Positions 15,532 through 25,574 are shown, counted from the stretch's first letter. The stretch: 64,000 nt of DNA from Massilia sp. W12 (GCF_037300705.1 NZ_CP147776.1:3038001-3102000), one strand, 5' to 3'. Notes: a model not told the origin generated them from the letters alone. Numbers and translations are program-made.

Positions 15532-16299
15532 TCAGAAATAAAATGATTTCACCAGCACCAAGTCGCCCGGTTTGCGCAAGGGCACGCGGAAATTTTGCTG
15601 CTTTTCATTCACTGTGTTTTCATGCGTCACCAGGCTGATGCTGGCGCTGGTGAGTTCGCCCTTGTCTTTGCCGGCGCCCCAGTAATACACAAATACATGG
15701 TACAGGCCGCGCGGCGGGGTAGGATTGGCGTAGATTTCCGGGCCAAAGCCGGTGGTCACGTCCACATCCAAGGCGCCGCCATTGGCGGCTGTGCGGCCAG
15801 CCCAGAATACATGCTGGCCATCGGGCGAGACCACATGCAAATCCAGATCATTGTCGCCGGTATCCCAGGACATCACCACGCGCAAACGGGCTTGCAATTT
15901 ATTCTCGCGTCCGTCGTAAAACTGCACCCGGCTGCGCTTGCCGCCATCGCGCACTTCGATGCTGTTAGAACCGCGTCCGAATGCATACGGGCGGCTGAAG
16001 GCGCCGTCATCGCCCACCAGCAAGGGCATGGCCACGCCATTCACCACCAGGGTGGCCGGTTTGCCCTGTTTTTTCCATTGCGCGATGCGGCCTTTGATCA
16101 AATGGCGCGCGGCGTTTCCGCTGCTGTTCACGCTGGATGCCGGGTACTGCACTTGCTGGGCAAAACCGCTATCGTTTTCCTGATGAAAACGCCAGCCGCC
16201 AGCCGGCGCTTCTATTTCCAGCGCCCATGCTGAGAATGTGGCGAAGCCAAGACCAAGGCCGATTCCGGCTGACAGCGCGAGGCGCGATTGCTTTTTCAT
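15532..16299 (-). CDS. yfaP: YfaP-like periplasmic protein, DUF2135 (copy 1)
   Basis: This 255-aa protein starts MKKQSRLALSAGIGLG with a clear signal peptide; GGAAGGA lies upstream of the ATG at 16299, one base after the yfaQ stop. It has the same domain order as the downstream copy: APAGGWRFHQE, VNGVAMPLLVGDDG, YAFGRGSNSIEV, then DUF2135 with LDLHVVSPDGQHVFW, GGALDVDVTTGFGPE and RGLYHVFVYYWG. The two copies share maybe half their residues by eye, so the duplication is old. It is predicted to act in the periplasm with the YfaS macroglobulin. Confidence 0.8.
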   Translation of the reverse strand: MKKQSRLALSAGIGLGLGFATFSAWALEIEAPAGGWRFHQENDSGFAQQVQYPASSVNSSGNAARHLIKGRIAQWKKQGKPATLVVNGVAMPLLVGDDGAFSRPYAFGRGSNSIEVRDGGKRSRVQFYDGRENKLQARLRVVMSWDTGDNDLDLHVVSPDGQHVFWAGRTAANGGALDVDVTTGFGPEIYANPTPPRGLYHVFVYYWGAGKDKGELTSASISLVTHENTVNEKQQNFRVPLRKPGDLVLVKSFYF

Positions 16300-16300
16300 A

Positions 16301-18208
16301 TCACAGTCCTTCCACCAATTCACGCGCCTTGTGTTCCAGCCAGGCTTCATCCACCCCGCGCGGGTGGCGCTTGAAAGCCAGATGCAAGTATTCATGCGCA
16401 ATATTCAATTTATCTTCCAATCCCTGGCCGCTGCGCACATACATGCGCATGCTGCGCTGATCGGAATACGGGTTGCCATAATCCAGCAGACAGATGTGCG
16501 GCGCCGCCGGCAAATCCTCAAAACCTGTCTCAGTTTGCAAACGGCTGCGCCAGCGCGGCAGCTTTTGCGCCAGCCAGGCTTCGCTTTGGCTTAAGCGCTC
16601 GCAGGCTTTGGCGCCGTGCACGCTGGCCAGTTGCGCTTGCGGCCAGACGTGCCGCAGAATGCGGGTGAAATCCCAGCCGGCGCGCGCCTGTTGCTGCGCC
16701 AGCCGCCAGGACATCACGCCGGGGCGTGCGGCATCCAGGTGATATTGCACCGCTGCGCCGTCGAGCAATAAGCCATCGGTAAACCAGGCCGCCTGCAAGG
16801 CCGCATGAGCCGGACGCGCCGCCAAGACGCGCTGATGGCGGGTGTCGTCGGCGATGCTGCGGCAGCCGCCATGAAACTGGCCGTTTTGCCACAAATAACT
16901 GCGCGCCGCCACCGCCAGCGCATAGGCGGCGGCAGCCTGTCCCGCTTGCGCGCCCTGCCCTTCGCGCTCGACCACACGGGCGACATAATCGTTCAAGGCC
17001 ATGCGTCCATGAATTTGCCAGCGTCCCTGTTTTTGCAGCAAGTGCAGCGGCGACTCAAGCCGGATTTGCAATTGCTTGCCATGTTCAAAATGCAGTTGGT
17101 ATTCGCCCTGCAGCGGGCCGCTGGCGGCCGCTCTCCAGGCGCCGTCTTTGCGCTGCAGCACCTGGCGCAAGGGATAGCGTTTGTAAAAATGCACGTCCAC
17201 GCATTCTTCCCCTTTGTAGGAAGCGCTGTGACGGATCTCAGGCAGGCGCATCGCCTGCTGCCAGACTTGGGTAAAGGCTGCGCTGTAGGCTGGCAAAAAA
17301 TGCTGGCTGCTGCCAGGGCCGCCCAGCCAAAACAGGCTGCCATCGGGCAAAAAACCCATCGCCCCGCTGATGCGCCGGTGTTTGTCTTGCGGATCGCGCC
17401 AGGTCCAGGTTTTCAGGCGCGGCGCGCTGCCGCTGACTGGCAGCAATTCGCGCGCGGTGCCGTGCAGGCTGACGTCGAGCAAGCCCTGGCGCAAATCATC
17501 GCGCCAGGCGGGCGGCAATTTGGCCATCAGGCGTAACAATTCCTCTGGGGAGATGTTGAGCGCGGCTTGCTGAAGACCGCGTTTGGCGGGCAGCGTCAAG
17601 AGCCAGTGCGGCGCATCGGCAAGCGCCTGCTGCCAGAATTGGCGCCAGTCTTGCGCTGTGATTTGCCAGCGCGCCGGCTCAAAATACAAGCCGCAGGAAC
17701 GCGCCAGAGCGGCCTGCCTTTGTATGCTTTGTCCGCTTTCACAGCAATAGGCTTCCTGCTCCAGGTCGCGGCCCTGGCATTGGTAGGGATTTTCAGCGAT
17801 TTTTTGCTGCTGCAAATAGAGATAGCTGAAAATTTTCCATAAGCTGCCCAGCGGCGCTTGTCGCCAATAGTCTTGTGTCGCCGGCCCCGCTTCACGCGCC
17901 TCCTGTTTGCGCAATTCCCAGTAACTTTGCGCGCCATCGGGGCTTTGCATGATGAGCAAGGCCGGCGGCGCAGCAAGGCGGGCGGATGGCGCGGCGGCCA
18001 CGGGTTTTGCGCAGGCTGGGTTGCAAACCCAGCCGACAGCGGCGGCAAACATCAAGCATTGGAGCGGGCGAAAATATGCGCCATAAGCCGCATGCGTGGC
18101 CGATGGCGCCGGACGCCGGGTTTGCCCTTGCTCAACCCAGCCTGCGATTTGTGACCGGGGCGCGAAACGCGGCCAAGGCATGCGCTGTATGTTCTTCAAT
18201 CTCAACAT
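16301..18208 (-). CDS. yfaQ: YfaQ-like protein, DUF2300
   Basis: This 635-aa protein lies between yfaS and yfaP, the same position as E. coli yfaQ (DUF2300). It has an N-terminal membrane or signal segment near residues 50-68 (LMFAAAVGWVCNPACA), preceded by an unusual 50-residue polar leader, so the true start may be an internal Met. The body contains YWRQAPLGSLWKIFSYLY and QCQGRDLEQEAYCCESG, resembling the penicillin-binding-like box region of DUF2300. The C-terminal end has ...DYGNPYSDQ and HEYLHLAFKRHPRG, an HExxH-like HEYLH motif. The function in the macroglobulin system is unknown. Confidence 0.75.
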   Translation of the reverse strand: MLRLKNIQRMPWPRFAPRSQIAGWVEQGQTRRPAPSATHAAYGAYFRPLQCLMFAAAVGWVCNPACAKPVAAAPSARLAAPPALLIMQSPDGAQSYWELRKQEAREAGPATQDYWRQAPLGSLWKIFSYLYLQQQKIAENPYQCQGRDLEQEAYCCESGQSIQRQAALARSCGLYFEPARWQITAQDWRQFWQQALADAPHWLLTLPAKRGLQQAALNISPEELLRLMAKLPPAWRDDLRQGLLDVSLHGTARELLPVSGSAPRLKTWTWRDPQDKHRRISGAMGFLPDGSLFWLGGPGSSQHFLPAYSAAFTQVWQQAMRLPEIRHSASYKGEECVDVHFYKRYPLRQVLQRKDGAWRAAASGPLQGEYQLHFEHGKQLQIRLESPLHLLQKQGRWQIHGRMALNDYVARVVEREGQGAQAGQAAAAYALAVAARSYLWQNGQFHGGCRSIADDTRHQRVLAARPAHAALQAAWFTDGLLLDGAAVQYHLDAARPGVMSWRLAQQQARAGWDFTRILRHVWPQAQLASVHGAKACERLSQSEAWLAQKLPRWRSRLQTETGFEDLPAAPHICLLDYGNPYSDQRSMRMYVRSGQGLEDKLNIAHEYLHLAFKRHPRGVDEAWLEHKARELVEGL

Positions 18209-18222
18209 CGCCCCGGCCCGCC

Positions 18223-21200
18223 TTATTGCACGTCCATCTTGTCCCAGGCCACGGCGGCCTCATAGGCTTTCTTTTCCGGCTGATACATGCGCCAGGCGCG
18301 CGCTGGCGGCAGGCGGTATTTACCCGGCTGCGAAAAGCGCAGTAAATGGCGGCGCACTTCGCGTCCCTGCAATTGCTCAAACGGCAGTGCGTAGCCGGCG
18401 GCCAGCACCTGATGGCGGGCGCGCTCCAAGCCTTGTAATTCATTTTCCTTGCGCACATTAATGCCCCAGGTCGAGCTTTCCACCGCCGCCCCCGGCGGCA
18501 GCGGAATTTCGGCTAACACATGTTGATGCGCGCTGCCCGATTCAAGCTCGATTTCATCCAAATACAGCTCATTGGTTTTGAGCACTGTACCCGGTTTGAG
18601 CAAGACCAGACGGAAACTGGCCCCTTCCGATGAGGGCGGCGGCGGCGCGCTGGCGGCCTGTTTGCCTGTCTTTTCCTGGCCTGGCTTGGGCGCTTCCACC
18701 TTGCTTTTATCGGATTCCAGACGATAGATGCGGCGCGTGAATTTGAGCGGCAAACCGCTCGCTTCGGCGGCGCTGGAATCGTATTGCACCTGCGCCACCA
18801 AACCGGCTTTGGCGCCCTCTATCTTCAGCTGCGCCGGCAGGCTTTGTCCCTCCGGCAGGCTGTAGTAGGTATGCCCCAGATTGCTGGTCTTGGCTTGCCA
18901 TGGCGCGCCCAGTTTGGCGGCGGCGCCAGACTCGCTCAGCTTATTGCCCATGCTTTGCTGCAGCCACACCAGGCTGATGGCGCGGTCAATCGTCGGGCTT
19001 TGCACACTGCTGGCGGCCAGCAATTTTTCCGCCGCATCCGGCCCGGCCTGGCGCAGCCAGACCAATAAAGCCTGGCTTAAAGGCAGATTGGCTTTGCGCA
19101 GCAACTCGCTTTGTTCCGCGCCAAAGCTGGCCGCCGGCGTGACTTTGGACAATATGCCCAGCGCCAGCGCTCGTTGCAGCGCGCCCTCGCCCTGTCCCAT
19201 CAGCAAACTGTCTTGCGCAGAAGCTTGCGCGGGGCCGGCTTTGGCTTGCAAGGATTTCGCCAGATTCGCCGCCACGCCCTCTACCGGCAAGCCGATTTCC
19301 TTCATCATCCACAGCATCAAGGCCTGTTGCTGCAGCGGCGCTTTGACGCCGTGCTCGGCGTACAGCTTGGGCAGATTGCTGAAGTGGCCTTCTGGCAGAT
19401 TCAATTTCAAGACCTGGGCCGCGCGCCAATCGGCGTAATAGGCGTAAGTGGTGACAAAGGGGTCAGCCTCGCCCTGCCCGCCCCACCAGCTGAAGACCGC
19501 ATTCGGCCCGGCCATTTGCGCTAAGCGCAGGCGCTGGGTGTGCAGGATTTGCTGTAAGCGCGGGGCGATTTTCGCGTGTTGCGGCGCGGCCGATTGCAAG
19601 GCCAGGGTCAGCGGAATCAAGCGGCTGGCGGTTTGCTCGACACAGCCATATGGATATTCGATCAGATTCTCCATCACGCGCGCAAACTGGTCTTGCGCAT
19701 TGCTGGCGAAAAACACGCTGACATTCGCCGCATCCGGCGGCAAGCTCAGCGCAACTTCCCCCGCGTCTGCGCTGAGGCTGACCGCACGCGGACTGCGCCA
19801 AGCCTGCGGCAAGAGTTTGAAGCCGGTTTGGAACAGATCCACGCTTTGTCCGTTTTGCAGCAGGCGCATGGTGAGCGGCTGACTGCGATTGATGCTGGCC
19901 AGCTCGACGCTGTGGAAATTGATGCCGGGCTTCAAATTCACGCTTTGCTTTTTCTCAAAGCCGGCGCCATTGATGTGCAAATCGAGTTTTTGCTCTTGCC
20001 GGGTCTGGTTAAAGAGCGCCAGTGCGGCTTGCGGCGCATCGCCCTGGCGCATCCAATCCGGGCTGGTCCATTTCACGTAAAACGCTTTATCTGAACGCAG
20101 CCAGCTTGATTTCTGTCCCACCACCCCGGCCTCATTCATGGCGCGCGCGGTGATGCGCCAGCGCGTGAGCGAATCCGGCATGGTGAAGCTGACGGCGGCG
20201 CGGCCATTGGCATCGGTTTTCAGATTGCCATCCCAGAAGGCGGTGTCCACCTCGTCGCGGCGCGGACGCTCCAGCACTTTGACATTGCGCTCATTGACTT
20301 CGCTGCGGCGCGGGACTTCGCCGTTTTTACTGATCGCCAGATCGTAGGTGACGAAGTTCAAGCTGACGCTGGTGCGCACATTGTTGCGGCGCGGATGATA
20401 GAAAAAGTCAAAGATATCCGGCGCGATTTCCGGCTGCAGCACGTAAATCATTTCATCCACCACGCCCAGCGAGAGATTGGCGGCGACCTGTTTGCCGGCT
20501 ACGCTGGTTTGCACTTCCAGCGTCACCTTTTCACCCGGTTGATAGACTTCCTTGGCGTAGCGCAGCGCGATATCAACTTTGGGAATCGCCACGCGCAAGC
20601 CGGCGTTTTCAAATAAAAACTGGCCGTTTTTGACATACGCCACGGAGAAGGTCATATTCGGTCCGTATTCCGCTTTCACCGGAATATGCGCGCGGTATTG
20701 GCGCGCGCCGATTTTTTGCATGCGCACCCAGGCTTCGCCCTGCGCCATCAGCGCCACCGCTTCCACTTTATCGCGCTCCATCGTCAAGAGCGCCTGACTG
20801 ACTTCTTCCGGGAAGGTGATCAAGGCTTGCGCGGTTTCACCGGGTTGGAAGTGATCTTTATTGAATACAATTTCCAGCGTGCCGGGCGAGGCCTGCATGC
20901 CATCGCCCGCCACCCAGTGCGTGGTGGCGCCGAGCACATTGCCCTCTTCATCGAGTGCGCTGACGGTGTAAGAACCGCTTTGCGCGAAGGCGATGTCAAA
21001 TTGCGCGCCGTTAATCCTGCCTTCGGTTTTTTCGCGGTTTTCCAGCTTAATCGCCTGCCAGCGCTGCGGTTTGCCGCCATTGGCTTGCTGTGCGCCCTGG
21101 GCCTGCAGCGTGAAACGCACGTTTTGCTGCGGTTGGCTGATTTGCTCGGAGGCGCGCATTTGGTAAGCGTTGGCGGCGCGCTCGATCAGAATTTCGCGTG

Positions 21201-22803
21201 ACAGTTTGACGCGATACGCCGCGCCATCGCTGGCGAAGGCGGTGATGATATAGCGGCTGGGTTCCTTGGCCGGCGGCAGATCCAGCTCGACCATGCCCTT
21301 GCTATCGCTTTCATATTCCTCTGCTTTGAGCTTGAGCGGAAATTGGCCGGAATAGGTCAAATCGCCTTCCACCATGGTCAGCTGCTGAGCGCGCAAGCTG
21401 AGTTGCACTTTGGCGTTGGCCACCGGCTTGCCGTCGGGATAGCGCAATTGCAATTTGGCGCGCACCGCCTGCCCGGTTTTATAGCCGTTTTTTTCCGCCA
21501 GCAAATTGATCTCAAAATGCGGTTTTTGATATTGCGCCACGCGAAACGCGGCCAAATACAGCTGGTCTTGATAGCGCATGCGCAATTCATAGCCGCCCAC
21601 CGCCGCGTTATCCGGCAGGCGTAAGCTGCTGTCCACGCCATCGCTGGACGAGAGTTGCAATTTCTGGCTGGCCACCGGCATGCCATTCGGGTCTATCACT
21701 TGCAATTCCAAGGCGCCGGCAGTGGCGGCTTTGGATTGCATGGCTTGCAAAAACTGGCGCGCAAAGACTTTCACAAACACCGTGTCGCCGGGACGGTACA
21801 AGGGACGGTCGGTGGTGGCGTACACCTTGGTGTCGTAAATTTCGCTGTCGTAATAAAAGTTTTCTGAGATAAACACGCCGCCTTGCGCATCTTGCCCGAA
21901 GACATAGGTTTTTTCCGGGTTGTCGCGCTGCAGATCAGCCACCCCGCGCGCATCGGTCACCCCGCTTTGCAAGACGCCGGCCCCGTCTGTCCAGACAATT
22001 TGCGTGCCCGGCACAGCGGCCCCGCTGCTGCGGCGCACGCTCCACACCAGCATTTGCCGCGCCGCGCTCTTGGTCACGGCAATCGAGTCTGACACAAACA
22101 GCAAGGTGACGGCGCGATGGCTGCCGGCCATGCCTTCCACCACATACAGACCCGGTGCGCGCTTGCCCAGCGGGATCATGATATTGCCATTGCCGGCGGC
22201 CAGATTGCTGTTGCTGCCTTCGAGCTTCAAGTCTTTGGGCGGGGCAATCGTTTTGGCGTTATGCACCGGATAGCGGAAGCTGTCTTGCAGTTCGAGGCCG
22301 GGTATCGGTTTGAATTGATTCGGGTGGCTGAATTGGCTGGCGCCGCCATAGTTTTTCGGCGTTTGCAGGCGCGGCTCTTCCTTGGTGACTTGTTTGCGGC
22401 TGTCAGCTGAAAACAGGCTCTGCCAGGCCATGCGCGATTTTTTAAACCAGCTGTCCCACAAATAAGTGCTGGCATTGCCCAAGCCCTCGCTGCCCGGATT
22501 CGGCTGCACATCAATGCGGTGCAGATTTTTTTGCGCTTTCAAAAATTCCAGCGGCTTGGGCACGCGGTAGATGCGCAGATCCAGCCCGCCATAATTTTCC
22601 AGCGGATACATGTCTGTGGTTTCAAAGCGCACCAAGGCGTTTTCACTGCTGCCATAACTGGCGTCAGTCAAAAGAAAAAACGGGCCGCCGTTGGCCGGGT
22701 TGTAATAACTTGGCTCCAGGGTTTTGGGGGCGGCTTGCAGCACTGAGCTGCAGCACAGCAAAAACAGCAGGAAAATTTGAGTCAGACGCTTGATGTTCAT
22801 CAT
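18223..22803 (-). CDS. yfaS: Bacterial alpha-2-macroglobulin, YfaS/MagD type
   Basis: This 1526-aa protein is close to the usual 1500-1540 aa. It has a signal peptide (MMNIKRLTQIFLLFLLCCSSVLQA) without an obvious lipobox. Macroglobulin (MG) domains occupy residues 60-700, with TTDRPLYRPGDTVFVKVFAR (MG2) and FRVAQYQKPHFEINL (MG3). A bait-like region follows, then the A2M core (GNLKTDANGRAAVSFTMPDSLTRWRI). The thioester site is CVEQ at residues 1054-1057 (YPYGCVEQTASRLIPL), followed by the helical complement-like domain and the receptor-binding end (LLKPGTVLKTNELYLDEIEL). Such proteins trap proteases in the periplasm to protect the envelope. It sits in the middle of the yfaATSQP order, 12 bases after yfaT. 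Confidence 0.9.
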   Translation of the reverse strand: MMNIKRLTQIFLLFLLCCSSVLQAAPKTLEPSYYNPANGGPFFLLTDASYGSSENALVRFETTDMYPLENYGGLDLRIYRVPKPLEFLKAQKNLHRIDVQPNPGSEGLGNASTYLWDSWFKKSRMAWQSLFSADSRKQVTKEEPRLQTPKNYGGASQFSHPNQFKPIPGLELQDSFRYPVHNAKTIAPPKDLKLEGSNSNLAAGNGNIMIPLGKRAPGLYVVEGMAGSHRAVTLLFVSDSIAVTKSAARQMLVWSVRRSSGAAVPGTQIVWTDGAGVLQSGVTDARGVADLQRDNPEKTYVFGQDAQGGVFISENFYYDSEIYDTKVYATTDRPLYRPGDTVFVKVFARQFLQAMQSKAATAGALELQVIDPNGMPVASQKLQLSSSDGVDSSLRLPDNAAVGGYELRMRYQDQLYLAAFRVAQYQKPHFEINLLAEKNGYKTGQAVRAKLQLRYPDGKPVANAKVQLSLRAQQLTMVEGDLTYSGQFPLKLKAEEYESDSKGMVELDLPPAKEPSRYIITAFASDGAAYRVKLSREILIERAANAYQMRASEQISQPQQNVRFTLQAQGAQQANGGKPQRWQAIKLENREKTEGRINGAQFDIAFAQSGSYTVSALDEEGNVLGATTHWVAGDGMQASPGTLEIVFNKDHFQPGETAQALITFPEEVSQALLTMERDKVEAVALMAQGEAWVRMQKIGARQYRAHIPVKAEYGPNMTFSVAYVKNGQFLFENAGLRVAIPKVDIALRYAKEVYQPGEKVTLEVQTSVAGKQVAANLSLGVVDEMIYVLQPEIAPDIFDFFYHPRRNNVRTSVSLNFVTYDLAISKNGEVPRRSEVNERNVKVLERPRRDEVDTAFWDGNLKTDANGRAAVSFTMPDSLTRWRITARAMNEAGVVGQKSSWLRSDKAFYVKWTSPDWMRQGDAPQAALALFNQTRQEQKLDLHINGAGFEKKQSVNLKPGINFHSVELASINRSQPLTMRLLQNGQSVDLFQTGFKLLPQAWRSPRAVSLSADAGEVALSLPPDAANVSVFFASNAQDQFARVMENLIEYPYGCVEQTASRLIPLTLALQSAAPQHAKIAPRLQQILHTQRLRLAQMAGPNAVFSWWGGQGEADPFVTTYAYYADWRAAQVLKLNLPEGHFSNLPKLYAEHGVKAPLQQQALMLWMMKEIGLPVEGVAANLAKSLQAKAGPAQASAQDSLLMGQGEGALQRALALGILSKVTPAASFGAEQSELLRKANLPLSQALLVWLRQAGPDAAEKLLAASSVQSPTIDRAISLVWLQQSMGNKLSESGAAAKLGAPWQAKTSNLGHTYYSLPEGQSLPAQLKIEGAKAGLVAQVQYDSSAAEASGLPLKFTRRIYRLESDKSKVEAPKPGQEKTGKQAASAPPPPSSEGASFRLVLLKPGTVLKTNELYLDEIELESGSAHQHVLAEIPLPPGAAVESSTWGINVRKENELQGLERARHQVLAAGYALPFEQLQGREVRRHLLRFSQPGKYRLPPARAWRMYQPEKKAYEAAVAWDKMDVQ

Positions 22804-22815
22804 CTTGCTCGCACC

Positions 22816-23535
22816 TTAAGTAGCGGAAAGAAATTGCAGGCGGTACACGCCGGCGAAATTCGGATTGTCCGGCGCGGGACGCCAGCGCGTGTCTTGCCAG
22901 GACAGCAGTTTGCGCAGGGGGACGCTGCGCAAACCGTCATCCTTGGCGCGCGCCTGGTTGCCGCTGCCTGTATTGCTGCCGGTGTGGTAAGCCAGATAGC
23001 CATCCATCCACACCATTAAATGCTGGGCGTCGCCCTGGTCGTATAAAAACAGATCGGCTAATTGCGCGCGGCGCCAGTCGCGCCCGGCAAACACGGTGTT
23101 TTCCTGCACCAATTCGAGCGCTCCGACCCAGGACGATTGGCGGCCATCGGCTAAGCGCCATTGGTGGCGCAAAGCGGCCTGCTGCATGCTGAGCTGTGGA
23201 TCGGGCGGCAGTTTTTCTTGCAGCAAACCATTGGCGCGGCGCCAGGCGGCGTCATGGCTGCGCAGGCTTTCCGCCACGGCAAAGCGCACCAGGCCGGCGC
23301 AATCGCGCTGCTGCCAGCGCGGATTGGCTTGCTTGAATTGGCTTTGGATGATTTTCGCCATCCACAAGCGCACAATGCGCGATTGGGTTTGATCCAATTG
23401 CATGCCCGGCGGCAGCGCTGCGCTGCGCTGCGAAGGCAGATGGCGCGGGATCAGCGCATGCGCCGGACTGAGCGCGCCGGCGATCAAGCCGGCTGCCAGC
23501 AGGCGGCGCCGGCGCATCAAAAAACTGGCTGGCAT
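22816..23535 (-). CDS. yfaT: YfaT-like protein, DUF1175
   Basis: This 239-aa protein has an arginine-rich signal sequence (MRRRRLLAAGLIAGALSPAHA), possibly Tat-like. The body shows the DUF1175 features: CAGLVRFAVAESL with a catalytic-looking Cys (NlpC/P60-like QRDCAGLV), WVGALELVQENTVFAGRDW, DLFLYDQGDAQHLMVWM with a His, and YLAYHTGS. I chose the start two bases after the yfaA stop. The Cys-His layout suggests a peptidase or amidase fold; that is inference. It is a member of the macroglobulin operon. Confidence 0.8.
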   Translation of the reverse strand: MPASFLMRRRRLLAAGLIAGALSPAHALIPRHLPSQRSAALPPGMQLDQTQSRIVRLWMAKIIQSQFKQANPRWQQRDCAGLVRFAVAESLRSHDAAWRRANGLLQEKLPPDPQLSMQQAALRHQWRLADGRQSSWVGALELVQENTVFAGRDWRRAQLADLFLYDQGDAQHLMVWMDGYLAYHTGSNTGSGNQARAKDDGLRSVPLRKLLSWQDTRWRPAPDNPNFAGVYRLQFLSAT

Positions 23536-23537
23536 GC

Positions 23538-25199
23538 TCACTCCCGGCCCTTGCTGACCGCGTGCCACTCGACCGGCAACCAGGCTTTTTCATCCTTGCC
23601 CGGCAGGCGTGAGAGTTGCAAACGCCAGGATGGATATTTTTTCAAGGCGTCCAGCTTGGGCCATAAATGGGTTTTGGCCTGCATCAAAAACAATTCCTCG
23701 CCCGGGGTGTCGAGCACTTGCAGGGTTTCATTGCGCATCATCTGCGCCAGCTTGGGCGAAGACAGCCAGACCAGGGTTTTGCTGTTTTTCGGCAGCACAT
23801 CGCGCAGATTGGGATAACGTTTGGCCTGGGTTTGCAAGGCCAATTGCACCAATTTCACATCGGGTGAAAAGGCAATGAAATCGCCCTGTTGCGCCAATGC
23901 GGGTTGATACACGGTTTCTTCGCCTTCTGTGTTTTTCTTGTCTTTGCCTTTGGCTTTGGCCTGGGCCGCCATGCCGAATGGGGCGCTGACTTCATGCTGC
24001 CACAGATGGCCGCCGTCTTTGGTTTTATCGCCTTGCGCTTGTTGCGCGCCGCGTATCATCCAGCGGAATAATTGTTCCAAAAACAAGGGATCGGGTTTGC
24101 TGCCGGGCTTGGTGTGGGCCAGGATCAGCGGGGTATGCAAATTCGATTGCGCATACCAGCAAATCGCCGCCGGGCCATCGAATTGTTTCAGCAAGGCCGC
24201 CACTTTTTCCGAGGGCAAGGGGCCAAGCACGCGGTTGCCCATCTGCCAATCCACCGGCAGCAAGGCGCAGGCCGCCGGGTCCATCGGCGCGGCTTGCCAT
24301 AACACGGCGTCGTTCAGGGATTCCGGCGGCAATTGTTTGCCATCCAACAAGACCGCGCTGCTCCATTTGCCCTGGCGGTCAAATTCAAAGCGCAAGGCTT
24401 GCATGCCGGCAAAGAAATGCTGGTAGCCAAAAGACATGAAGTTGGCGTCCATAATCAAAACGTGCCGCGCCGCCTTCTCATTCTTGGCGCCGGCCTTGTA
24501 TTGAAAATAGTCGGCGTAGCGTTGCTGCCCCGCCGCATCTTTGCCCAGCAATTGCTTGAGCAGGGTTTCGCCATCTTCGCGCAAGCCTTGTTCCTCATCA
24601 AACAGCAGCTCCGGACTGGACGCCAGCAGGATGCGCTCGCCATGGCTGGCCACAACAAAGGTGCGTTGATTGCTGATATTCAGCGCCAGCAGCTCCACTT
24701 CATCGCCATCAATACTGATCTGTCCCAGGCTGCTTAACTGCGTATCGGAAGCGGCGATTTTGGCGGCTTGTTCTATCGCTTTGGACAAGGTATTGCGTTT
24801 CACCACCGCCAGATAATGGCGCAGCGCGCCGCGCTGATCGCGCCACAAGGCGACTTCCGCCGCTTCATTCAACGCCGCTTCGAGCAAGCGGTCTTCCCAT
24901 TTCATATTGTGCTCGTAGGCGATGCGGCGGATTGCGCCGGACATGCTCAAGCGCTCGTCATGCGTTTCGTAGTAATTCACCAGATCTTCAGTCAGCACAT
25001 CGCGCGCCAAGGGGACTTTGAGCAAATCGCGCGGCAGCTGCGCCAGGCTGTCGGTTTTGATCCAGGCGTCGGGCTGGGATAAATTGATCTCCAGCGCGCC
25101 GACTTTGCCGCCAAACGGCAGGCGCGCCTTGGCCAGCCAGACCAGACCGAACACTGCCAAGATGACCAGCCCGCCAGCGAAGAGTTTTTTCTTGTTCAT
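23538..25199 (-). CDS. yfaA: YfaA-like protein, DUF2138
   Basis: This 553-aa protein begins MNKKKLFAGGLVILAVFGLVW, an N-terminal anchor or signal segment; the ATG at 25199 was chosen over a longer frame with an unnatural leader. The body matches the DUF2138 family by position and pattern (INLSQPDAWIKTDSLAQLPRDLLKVPLARDVLTEDL in parts, then IRRIAYEHNMKWEDRLL, and FALLPVDW-like ACALLPVDWQMG). It is the first gene of the yfaATSQP operon. No enzymatic motif is seen. A Lys-rich insert (KAKGKDKKNTEGEE) at about residue 410 is likely a flexible loop. Confidence 0.8.
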   Translation of the reverse strand: MNKKKLFAGGLVILAVFGLVWLAKARLPFGGKVGALEINLSQPDAWIKTDSLAQLPRDLLKVPLARDVLTEDLVNYYETHDERLSMSGAIRRIAYEHNMKWEDRLLEAALNEAAEVALWRDQRGALRHYLAVVKRNTLSKAIEQAAKIAASDTQLSSLGQISIDGDEVELLALNISNQRTFVVASHGERILLASSPELLFDEEQGLREDGETLLKQLLGKDAAGQQRYADYFQYKAGAKNEKAARHVLIMDANFMSFGYQHFFAGMQALRFEFDRQGKWSSAVLLDGKQLPPESLNDAVLWQAAPMDPAACALLPVDWQMGNRVLGPLPSEKVAALLKQFDGPAAICWYAQSNLHTPLILAHTKPGSKPDPLFLEQLFRWMIRGAQQAQGDKTKDGGHLWQHEVSAPFGMAAQAKAKGKDKKNTEGEETVYQPALAQQGDFIAFSPDVKLVQLALQTQAKRYPNLRDVLPKNSKTLVWLSSPKLAQMMRNETLQVLDTPGEELFLMQAKTHLWPKLDALKKYPSWRLQLSRLPGKDEKAWLPVEWHAVSKGRE

Positions 25200-25244
25200 G
25201 GTTGCATGGGAAGAAAGACATGGGCAAAGGGAAATCCTTTGCAT

Positions 25245-25574
25245 GCATTATTTTTGCATGTCCGGAAGGCGCACCTGAAGGCGGAGATGAAATTTTGTGT
25301 AAGGCTTGCAACAGGGTGGATGCGGCTGGCATGATGCAGCGCCGTCCTGATCTGCGGCCAACAATTGGCCGGCAGGATGCATGGCGCTGCGCATGTCTTG
25401 TGCTGGCCGGGTGCGGCTTGCGTCAGTGGTGATGTTTTGAGAAGATCGGGCGCATGCGCGCTGGACATTCGGCCAGGCGCTCATCTGCAGCAGTCTGCAA
25501 TGCGGGGGACTGTTCTCCATCTCTGCGCCAGGCGTCGGGTGCAATTGCGCTGGCGCAGAATCGGGCGTTGCGCT
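25245..25574. other. Intergenic region, no gene seen
   Basis: These 330 bases separate the yfa operon from the unassigned gene pair, all on the minus strand. The region should hold the yfa operon promoter on its left side. I see no convincing open frame, terminator hairpin with U-tract or RNA motif. Confidence 0.4.
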
